43,714 nucleotides of DNA from a virus: positions 1 to 43,714 of IMG/VR virus record IMGVR_UViG_3300044971_002300, one strand, 5' to 3'. The position numbers were made by a program, and so were the translations under genes. Shown here piece by piece: positions 39,002 through 43,714 of this stretch. The notes under the pieces were generated by a model. That model had not been told where the DNA came from and searched no databases. It saw nothing but the letters and a program-made list of their open reading frames with translations. How positions within the stretch are numbered: the stretch's first letter is position 1; the number at the start of each line of letters is the position of its first letter.

Positions 39002-39142
39002 CTACCCTTTTTCTTTTTTGATCTTAGCAGTTTTCTTATGTTCTTTTTTCTTGCGAAGCCAAAGACCAAAGAAGCTTAATTCAGCGGGAGTGTATAACTC
39101 CGGGTGCTTAAGAGCCTGCTTGACCAGCTTCTTTGTTTTCAC
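39002..39142 (-). CDS. Small basic protein between portal and upstream gene
   Basis: A 46-residue protein from a GTG overlapping the previous stop (GTGA). N-terminal KTKKLVKQALKHPELYTPAE reads like a short helical unit, then LSFFGLWLRKKKEHKK and a Lys-rich end. Similar KxPELYTPAEL peptides occur, I believe, in other cyanophages. Function unknown; it ends just before the portal start. Confidence 0.6.
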   Translation of the reverse strand: MKTKKLVKQALKHPELYTPAELSFFGLWLRKKKEHKKTAKIKKEKG

Positions 39143-39471
39143 ATTACACCTCTAAATTGAAGACCTGCTTGTCCAAGTTGTGGCCCCATATAAAACTGCG
39201 CGTTGGCCAAGCCAGCCATGTTGCCAATAGCATTAGGCAAATTACTGCTACCCATAGCCATTGGTAACCCCAGGGGCGCGGAGCCTGGCATCTGCTTGGG
39301 GATTGGTGTTCCGTAAACACCCTCGACGGCTTCTCTGTTTTCACCAGGTAAAACAGGTTGCCCAACTGGACGTTTGCCAGGAATGACGAAACCTGCGCCA
39401 AAGGGATTGCCAGCCATCACTGCACCGGCATTACCCATCCCTACTGGTTGACCGCCATAAACTCTAAACAT
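39139..39471 (-). CDS. Gly/Pro/Met-rich protein sharing a capsid motif
   Basis: A 110-residue low-complexity protein (GGQPVGMGNAGAVMAGNPFG; PKQMPGSAPLGLPMAMG). Its C-terminal QFYMGPQLGQAGLQFRGVM resembles SFYMGPQAGQGYF...GVQFEGVKF in the major capsid protein. A TAAAAT box lies 29 nt upstream of the ATG. It may be a small virion protein derived from a capsid fragment, or bind the same partner as that capsid loop. No recognised domain. Confidence 0.6.
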   Translation of the reverse strand: MFRVYGGQPVGMGNAGAVMAGNPFGAGFVIPGKRPVGQPVLPGENREAVEGVYGTPIPKQMPGSAPLGLPMAMGSSNLPNAIGNMAGLANAQFYMGPQLGQAGLQFRGVM

Positions 39472-39494
39472 ACTTCTGCTATCTCAATTTTTTT

Positions 39495-39500
39495 ATTTTA
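39495..39500 (-). promoter_or_regulatory. -10-like box TAAAAT
   Basis: Minus-strand TAAAAT starts 29 nt before the ATG at 39471. It overlaps the end of the upstream AbrB-like gene. Confidence 0.35.
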
Positions 39501-39683
39501 CTCGCATTCTTCTACTTCGTACCCAAATGGGTCATTTACTTTAGTCAGGACAATCCCGTCCCCCTGGACATCCCAATTCAAAATATCTCCTTCTCGCCAT
39601 CCCATCTCTTCGAGTAGGTCTTCGGGGAAAGTGAGGAACAGATCACCGTTGTCGTCTTCTTCGACTTCAAGGATGTAACTCAT
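39498..39683 (-). CDS. AbrB/SpoVT-like swapped-hairpin protein
   Basis: A 61-residue protein matching the AbrB/MazE DNA-binding fold: LEVEEDDNGDLFLTFPEDLL, then EEMGWREGDILNWDVQGDG and IVLTKV. These proteins dimerise as swapped hairpins and bind DNA, as transcription factors or antitoxins. No toxin gene lies next to it. It is very acidic overall, so DNA binding may be weak. Coupled by ATGA to the upstream membrane-protein gene. Confidence 0.7.
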   Translation of the reverse strand: MSYILEVEEDDNGDLFLTFPEDLLEEMGWREGDILNWDVQGDGIVLTKVNDPFGYEVEECE

Positions 39684-39973
39684 TTGGACAAAATCTTTTC
39701 CATTAGTTTATCAAGCTTATTATTGATTTCGCGAAAGTTATCATGCATTTCTTGAATTTCTCTTAAGAAGTCAACCTTTAAGACATAGTCCAAAGGCATG
39801 CGATTAATTTGATCTTCCAAGATGTCAATCCTGCGCTTTTGTGCGTTGGTGTAACTAAAGGCCTGTTGAATATCTTGGCTTTGTCGGCTTAAGATTTTAT
39901 TGGCAACCCAGGTGCCACCGCTGAGTGCAGACGCAATGGCCGTTAAAGCCAACGCAACGTATTCAGGACCCAC
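39680..39973 (-). CDS. Membrane-anchored coiled-coil protein (XhlA/holin-like)
   Basis: A 97-residue protein with a GTG start. One N-terminal membrane helix (EYVALALTAIASALSGGTW), then a charged coiled coil (RRIDILEDQINRMP; FREINNKLDKLMEKILSK). The topology resembles hemolysin XhlA or spanin-like phage proteins. Placed between terminase and portal genes, it could also anchor head assembly at the membrane. The function is not fixed by sequence. A TAGAAT box lies 27 nt upstream. Confidence 0.6.
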   Translation of the reverse strand: MGPEYVALALTAIASALSGGTWVANKILSRQSQDIQQAFSYTNAQKRRIDILEDQINRMPLDYVLKVDFLREIQEMHDNFREINNKLDKLMEKILSK

Positions 39974-39994
39974 TTTAAAAAATGCTTTTTTCTA

Positions 39995-40000
39995 ATTCTA
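39995..40000 (-). promoter_or_regulatory. -10-like box TAGAAT
   Basis: Minus-strand TAGAATTAGA starts 27 nt before the GTG at 39973, in the gap after the terminase gene. Confidence 0.4.
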
Positions 40001-40003
40001 ATT

Positions 40004-41533
40004 TTAGAAATCAAGCTGAAGTTGCCCTTTCCTGGCAAGACCTGTTACAAGCCAAACCAAAGCATCGACACAATCGTCATGGCTACTGACTCCGAAGTTC
40101 GTGAGTTCCTCGAAGAGATTTGTGAAATTTCGATACCGATTGAAAATGATTTTTCGGTCTTCGAACATGCCAATGATTCCCCTAAAACGTGCCAATTTAT
40201 CAGCACGGAATCCTTTGACTGGGTGCCAAATAAGGTTATAGAGACCTTCGTTATTCAGGCAGACCCGTTTAAAGTCAGCTTCCAGTGAAGCCTGGTACTG
40301 GACCGCTTCTGACCAGATATCACAAGTGGAGTATGTTGGGAAGTAGTTCCCATTGTCATCTCTGCCTAAAACTGACCAATCATTAAGTAGCTCTTTCATT
40401 GCATCGAGCTTTTCTAGGTTGCCCATTACCCGCAACCTACGGTAATCAATAATGTGGATACGATCTCCGATACGTCCGCCAAGTACCATGACGGTGTAAT
40501 CGTTCTTTTCTTTAACACCAGCGGACAGGTCAACCCCAATACCAAGGGCGTCAAATTCCGTTGAAATTTCGGCTTTAACAATTAATTCTGGCGCCAGGGA
40601 CAGCTCGTTCTGTCTGACGACTTGATTCATGTACTGGAAAGAAAAAGCAATTGGCGCCTGCCTTTTCTTTTCTTTTAAATAATCCAATGACCACATTTCT
40701 GGCCAATAGGATTGTTCGTCACCTGTTTTGGGATCTGTTTGAATTGCCGAGAGAACAATCTGAGTCCAGTTGTTTTGTTCGTTGAAAGTTGTGGAATGAA
40801 TGTCATCGTGTCTAAACCGTGTTCCAAGGCAGATGGCACGGGCGCCTTCAAACATGGTGGGAGCAATCACCGCGTTCCAGTTGTCCTGCATCATTTTCCT
40901 GATGTCAGGGTTGGAAATGTCTGCCGCTGATTTAATGGCGTCATCAATCATCACCAGATGAGAACGCTTGGAGGTCACTGAACCTTTTAGACCAGCAGCA
41001 CACAACGTGAATTGTTCGTCACCTGTGACATCAATGCCAGCAAATTTGTGATCAATGGACCAGTACTCATTACTGGTTACATTCTTTAAGAGGCGAACAG
41101 TAGGGAAAACTTCTTGGTATTTTTTACTTTCAATGATTCGTTTGATGGTTGCCGATTTAGAACGAGCAATATCAACCGTATAGGAGAGGTAAAGAATTTG
41201 CAGTGGCAGTTTTGCTTGTGCGTGGATGCCAATAGCCCAAGCAGTTAACAAGCCAAGCACCGTGCTTTTTGCTGATCCACGGGGAGCTAACAGGTCAATG
41301 TTGGGACCAGCAATTTTAATTAAACAGCTGCTGTCCTCGTTTGTAACAAAATGACGATGCCAATCTAAATGGTGTTTTGCTGGTTTCTTTTTCTCATCCA
41401 TATACTCGCAAAAGTAGCCGAAGTCTTCGCGAGCTAATTCGATCTGCTCTAAATTTTTATGTGGTTTAACGTTGAATTTTTGAGCAGCTGCTTTGGCGTT
41501 GCGCCGATACGCAAGATGAACGTAAGAAGGCAC
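40004..41533 (-). CDS. Terminase large subunit
   Basis: A 509-residue packaging motor. The ATPase domain has Walker A LLAPRGSAKSTVLGLL (near residue 85), Walker B HLVMIDDAI near 196 and coupling-motif-like CLGTRFRHDD near 240. The nuclease domain has GVDLSAGVKEKNDY (first Asp) near 337 and SSHDDCVDALVWLVTGLA near the end with acidic metal ligands. It pumps DNA into proheads and cuts concatemers. GTG start. Motifs appear intact and the length is normal. Confidence 0.95.
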   Translation of the reverse strand: MPSYVHLAYRRNAKAAAQKFNVKPHKNLEQIELAREDFGYFCEYMDEKKKPAKHHLDWHRHFVTNEDSSCLIKIAGPNIDLLAPRGSAKSTVLGLLTAWAIGIHAQAKLPLQILYLSYTVDIARSKSATIKRIIESKKYQEVFPTVRLLKNVTSNEYWSIDHKFAGIDVTGDEQFTLCAAGLKGSVTSKRSHLVMIDDAIKSAADISNPDIRKMMQDNWNAVIAPTMFEGARAICLGTRFRHDDIHSTTFNEQNNWTQIVLSAIQTDPKTGDEQSYWPEMWSLDYLKEKKRQAPIAFSFQYMNQVVRQNELSLAPELIVKAEISTEFDALGIGVDLSAGVKEKNDYTVMVLGGRIGDRIHIIDYRRLRVMGNLEKLDAMKELLNDWSVLGRDDNGNYFPTYSTCDIWSEAVQYQASLEADFKRVCLNNEGLYNLIWHPVKGFRADKLARFRGIIGMFEDRKIIFNRYRNFTNLFEELTNFGVSSHDDCVDALVWLVTGLARKGQLQLDF

Positions 41534-41559
41534 AGCACTACTTCAAGGTATTCCTAATA

Positions 41560-41808
41560 CTAACCTAAACGATTGAACATGCTGTCGAATGGCCCAGGAT
41601 TTTGATTGCTCATTGGGGCAAAGTAATCCTCTGGTTCATAAGGTGAACTATATGGTTTCTGCCCCGTTTTCAAAAGGGTTTGAAACAAATCACTTGATTG
41701 GGTTTCCCAGCCTTCCTTGCGTGCCTGCCGTGCAGCAGCGTAAGCCTGCTCAAACTGTGAGTTCAGTTGAGAGCCTAATTGCGGTTTTTGTGGGGATGCG
41801 CCGCCCAT
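41560..41808 (-). CDS. Small Gln-rich protein upstream of terminase
   Basis: An 82-residue hydrophilic protein (QKPQLGSQLNSQFEQAYAAA; RQARKEGWETQSSDLF), ending PFDSMFNRLG. Contains EDYFAPM, loosely like the D-Y-F-D-I motif of the small proteins at 43203-43567. Unknown function; cotranscribed with the terminase. Confidence 0.6.
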   Translation of the reverse strand: MGGASPQKPQLGSQLNSQFEQAYAAARQARKEGWETQSSDLFQTLLKTGQKPYSSPYEPEDYFAPMSNQNPGPFDSMFNRLG

Positions 41809-41810
41809 TG

Positions 41811-41966
41811 TTATTTACCTTTTTGTTTTTGTTCTTGGTACTTACGCGCCTTATCTAATGCCGCCCGACGTTTTTCTTTATCGTTCATTTCCGAACCGTC
41901 TTGATTTTTTGCTTCTTTCTTTTTGAAATGGCTAAGAAGCTCAGGCGGCATTTTATCTTTAGCCAT
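41811..41966 (-). CDS. Small Lys-rich helical protein
   Basis: A 51-residue protein (MAKDKMPPELLSHFKKKEAK, then DKEKRRAALDKARKYQEQKQ). It is very basic and helical. Flanked by 2-nt gaps on both sides, which supports it as a real gene of the packed operon. It may bind nucleic acid; function unknown. Confidence 0.6.
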   Translation of the reverse strand: MAKDKMPPELLSHFKKKEAKNQDGSEMNDKEKRRAALDKARKYQEQKQKGK

Positions 41967-41968
41967 TG

Positions 41969-42412
41969 TCAGCGACGACCAATGGCCTTACGACCACGTT
42001 GAATCAGATCATTGAACTCAGGTGTACCAGGTTCTGGTGTGCGGGTTGTACGTCCTGGGCCAAACGCAACGCCTGAACGCGCAGGAATGTTTGCTGGACC
42101 TTGACCTGCGCCACCAAAGGCTGCCCCAAAAGCTTGAGCGCCGCGCTCTACTGCACCGCCGGGAGCAACGCTGGCAGTGGCACGAGCACGTTCTGCTTCC
42201 ATCTGCGCCCGCATTTGCTGCTGCTGTTGTTCAGCCGCTTGGAAGTCCCGGTACATTTCTTCCCGGCGACCATTGCGATCACGTTCTGCAGTGATCTCAC
42301 CACGGCGGAAAGTAGACTCCTCCATGCCTGGACGTAGGGGTACTTGAGGAGCTTCCCCTGGAAACATTGAAGCTGACCCAGGCCTGCGTTGAATTGGTTT
42401 GCCAGCGCCCAT
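41969..42412 (-). CDS. Low-complexity Ala/Gly/Gln/Arg protein
   Basis: A 147-residue protein. Pro/Arg N-terminus (GKPIQRRPGSASMFPGEAPQ), helical Gln/Glu middle (EEMYRDFQAAEQQQQQMRAQ; MEAERARATASV), Gly/Ala loop and a basic C-terminus (RGRKAIGRR). It looks like an assembly or minor virion protein. TAAAAT lies 29 nt upstream of the ATG. No family recognised. Confidence 0.6.
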   Translation of the reverse strand: MGAGKPIQRRPGSASMFPGEAPQVPLRPGMEESTFRRGEITAERDRNGRREEMYRDFQAAEQQQQQMRAQMEAERARATASVAPGGAVERGAQAFGAAFGGAGQGPANIPARSGVAFGPGRTTRTPEPGTPEFNDLIQRGRKAIGRR

Positions 42413-42435
42413 GATTAATCTTTTAGTTACTTAAT

Positions 42436-42441
42436 ATTTTA
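42436..42441 (-). promoter_or_regulatory. -10-like box TAAAAT
   Basis: Minus-strand TAAAATATTA starts 29 nt before the ATG at 42412, in the only gap in this area. Confidence 0.4.
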
Positions 42442-42452
42442 AAGGAATGAAT

Positions 42453-43076
42453 TTACTCTTCGAGCTGCATTCTGGCCCAGACACTCATCGAGGCTTCTTG
42501 CAGAGGACCTTCAATTGGGTCGTCTTTAAAAATAAACATTAACTCACGAATGGCCCTATCAGCACCAGCCATCAACAAACCTTTGCGATCTCTAGCAGAA
42601 GAGAATTGCTCAATTTGTTGGATTGCACCGCGCAATTCTTTTTGCATGGACGCCACGCGGGCAACACCTGCATCACGTTTGACAGTGCCTTGCTCAACAG
42701 CTTCCCTAAGCTTCCGAATATCTTCTTGCATTTCCTCGATCTCGTAAAGAAGAGTTTTACGATGATCAGGTTTTTTGTAGTGTTTATTAACCCAAAGATC
42801 ACACGCAACAATACTCCCTGTATACCCAAGGAACCGGGAATACAGGAAGCACTCAATTACGGAGTTATTATCTTTGGCGAAAGAACAAAAAGATTCTTGA
42901 ACAGAGGAGTCGAGATTGTCAACCCACTGGTCAAAAACCTCAATATCGATAAGCTCGTTGAGCCTGGCCGTAGTCTCGCTCTTCGTCCTTTTGCTTGAAC
43001 TGCTGAGCTTGTTCGGCAGAGGTTCGTTGTTCAGACGCTCCTTTGCCGATTGTTTCTCGCTCTTGGGTTCCAACAT
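42453..43076 (-). CDS. Hypothetical protein, candidate small terminase
   Basis: A 207-residue ORF. The first ~40 residues are low-complexity and overlap the upstream gene by 137 nt; the core starts near LIDIEVFDQWVDNLDSSVQE. A possible DNA-binding helix pair (YSRFLGYTGSIVACDLWVNK), a central coiled coil (TLLYEIEEMQEDIRKLREAV) and a C-terminal helix (SMQKELRGAIQQIEQF) follow the usual plan of small terminases. It lies three genes before the large subunit. No homology is certain. The true start may be internal, or reached by a +1 frameshift from the 82-residue ORF. Confidence 0.5.
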   Translation of the reverse strand: MLEPKSEKQSAKERLNNEPLPNKLSSSSKRTKSETTARLNELIDIEVFDQWVDNLDSSVQESFCSFAKDNNSVIECFLYSRFLGYTGSIVACDLWVNKHYKKPDHRKTLLYEIEEMQEDIRKLREAVEQGTVKRDAGVARVASMQKELRGAIQQIEQFSSARDRKGLLMAGADRAIRELMFIFKDDPIEGPLQEASMSVWARMQLEE

Positions 43077-43188
43077 CTTCTGCTTTTTTCTTTGAGAATT
43101 CGTAGGCTACACCAGCTGCCTGGCGATATTTGTCAATATCAAACCAGTCGTCTGTACTGTAAGTATCAGTAATGTCTGTTGCAGCCAT
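42940..43188 (-). CDS. Small protein with a D-W-F-D-I N-terminal motif
   Basis: An 82-residue protein whose N-terminus TYSTDDWFDIDKYRQ matches GSTTDDYFDITKFEQ of the two tandem small proteins upstream. The rest is Glu/Gln/Lys-rich and helical (SEQRTSAEQAQQFKQKDEER). It lacks the shared C-terminal motif. The final 137 nt overlap the 207-residue ORF in another frame. Confidence 0.65.
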   Translation of the reverse strand: MAATDITDTYSTDDWFDIDKYRQAAGVAYEFSKKKAEDVGTQERETIGKGASEQRTSAEQAQQFKQKDEERDYGQAQRAYRY

Positions 43189-43202
43189 TCTAATAACTCA
43201 AA

Positions 43203-43379
43203 TCAGAAGTTGCTCATCATACCGGCAAGACCGGTACTAAAGATATCGCGACGACCTTCAACGCTCTTCTGGCGCTGTTGCCGTTGCTTCGATGCTTCAA
43301 GGCGATCTAGCAGCTGCTCAAACTTTGTGATGTCAAAATAGTCATCAGTTGTTGAGCCAAGAACAGGCGTTGTGGTCAT
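43203..43379 (-). CDS. Tandem small protein, copy 1
   Basis: A 58-residue protein. N-terminal GSTTDDYFDITKFEQLL, basic helix (RLEASKQRQQRQKSVEGRR), then DIFSTGLAGMMSNF. It is identical to the neighbouring copy at 52 of 58 positions. GAGG lies about 9 nt before the ATG. No known family; the shared ends suggest two short interaction motifs joined by a helix. Probably a virion or assembly protein, from context. Confidence 0.75.
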   Translation of the reverse strand: MTTTPVLGSTTDDYFDITKFEQLLDRLEASKQRQQRQKSVEGRRDIFSTGLAGMMSNF

Positions 43380-43390
43380 GGTTGTTTACC

Positions 43391-43567
43391 TCAGAAGTTG
43401 CTCATCATGCCAGCAAGACCGGTGCTGAAGATGTCACGGCGACCTTCAACGCTCTTCTGGCGCTGCTGACGCTGCTTAGATGCTTCAAGACGGTTCAGGA
43501 GTTCTTCGAACTTACTGATATCAAAATAATCGTCGGCAGTAGAACCGATAACAGGAGTGTTTGTCAT
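43391..43567 (-). CDS. Tandem small protein, copy 2
   Basis: A 58-residue paralogue of the protein at 43203-43379, with six substitutions (N3, I7, A11, S18, E22, N25), all in the N-terminal half. Residues 26-58 are identical although the DNA differs at many third positions, indicating selection on the protein. A TATAATTAAT box lies 30 nt upstream. Confidence 0.75.
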   Translation of the reverse strand: MTNTPVIGSTADDYFDISKFEELLNRLEASKQRQQRQKSVEGRRDIFSTGLAGMMSNF

Positions 43568-43587
43568 GGTTTATCAAATACCAATAA

Positions 43588-43597
43588 ATTAATTATA
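43588..43597 (-). promoter_or_regulatory. TATAATTAAT box (late promoter candidate)
   Basis: Third identical copy of this minus-strand 10-mer, 30 nt before the ATG at 43567. Confidence 0.55.
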
Positions 43598-43609
43598 AGG
43601 GGTATTTTC

Positions 43610-43714
43610 TTAGAAGCTAAAGCTTCCAACAAGAGATTTGTAAATGTCCCCTTGGGCAGCAATCTTTTGAACCTCTTTAGCGCCTTCGTTTTTCAGCTTC
43701 TGGGTTTCCTTGTC
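43610..43714 (-). CDS. C-terminal end of a gene cut by the window edge
   Basis: Thirty-four codons and a stop, open to the window edge. Helical Lys/Glu/Gln-rich sequence (KLKNEGAKEVQKIAAQ) ends GDIYKSLVGSFSF, resembling RDIFSTGLAGMMSNF of the two tandem proteins. It is probably a longer or related member of the same family. Confidence 0.6.
   Translation of the reverse strand, partial: DKETQKLKNEGAKEVQKIAAQGDIYKSLVGSFSF

Noticed and set aside
39498-39683. Toxin-antitoxin system based on the AbrB/MazE-like protein
   Set aside because: No toxin-like gene is adjacent; neighbours are a membrane/coiled-coil protein and a Gly/Pro-rich protein, so an antitoxin role is unsupported.
1-43714. CRISPR array, insertion sequence or group I intron
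   Set aside because: No regularly spaced direct repeats outside coding repeats, no transposase or terminal inverted repeats, and the HNH genes are freestanding between complete genes.

Overview
This window is a stretch of a tailed double-stranded DNA bacteriophage (Caudoviricetes), very probably a cyanophage. The phage identity rests on a large terminase, a portal-like protein, a major capsid protein, a candidate scaffold, a tail fibre with a self-cleaving S74 chaperone domain, and several peptidoglycan hydrolases. The cyanobacterial host is inferred from an NblA-like (phycobilisome-degradation) protein, a viral SpeD, and small-protein and tail-fibre N-termini of the kind I associate with cyanophages. 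A phycobilisome-bearing host such as Synechococcus fits best. I recognise no DNA polymerase, RNA polymerase, tail sheath or tape measure, so this is probably only part of a genome. Both window ends cut genes.

Layout. (1) 135-8324, plus strand: RecB-type nuclease, primase-polymerase/SF3 helicase, SpeD, an intrinsic terminator, a repeat-rich gap, a zinc-finger/HNH-like protein, a GT4 glycosyltransferase, a second terminator, and a run of small unknown genes ending in a holin-like peptide. (2) 8325-17066, minus strand: a small gene, a two-domain lysin (glucosaminidase + C39-like peptidase), a GT-A glycosyltransferase, a GT4 glycosyltransferase, an FkbM methyltransferase split by an in-frame TGA, a small unknown gene, the 1513-residue tail fibre, and a membrane protein. 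(3) 17111-19781, plus strand: HTH protein, two unknowns, an aberrant adenine-methyltransferase-like protein, dCTP deaminase and a small protein. (4) 19778-27306, mixed but mostly minus: DUF3310 protein (plus), NblA-like protein, GH24 lysozyme, HNH endonucleases, a 1115-residue probable virion protein, a small plus-strand HTH gene and an integrase-like remnant. (5) 27415-43714, minus strand: the virion module. In transcription order it holds tandem small proteins, a candidate small terminase, large terminase, a membrane/coiled-coil protein, an AbrB-like protein, portal, candidate scaffold, major capsid, a probable decoration protein, an HhH protein, a rearranged M23 peptidase, a GH104-like muramidase and several virion proteins.

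How it works together. The plus-strand left arm supplies replication and metabolism (nuclease, primase-helicase, polyamine and nucleotide enzymes). Glycosyltransferases and the methyltransferase probably modify host or virion glycans. The NblA-like protein would reprogramme light harvesting. The long minus-strand operon builds the particle, which appears to carry its own wall-cutting enzymes. Genes are tightly packed with ATGA, TAATG and GTGA overlaps. The most notable unexplained features are: an M23 peptidase whose zinc-ligand motifs occur in swapped order; a 626-nt portal/scaffold overlap in two frames; a duplicated small-protein family sharing N- and C-terminal motifs; -10-like boxes 24-30 nt before many starts on both strands; hairpins abutting the start codons of the lysozyme and HhH genes; and a repeat-dense intergenic region after speD.
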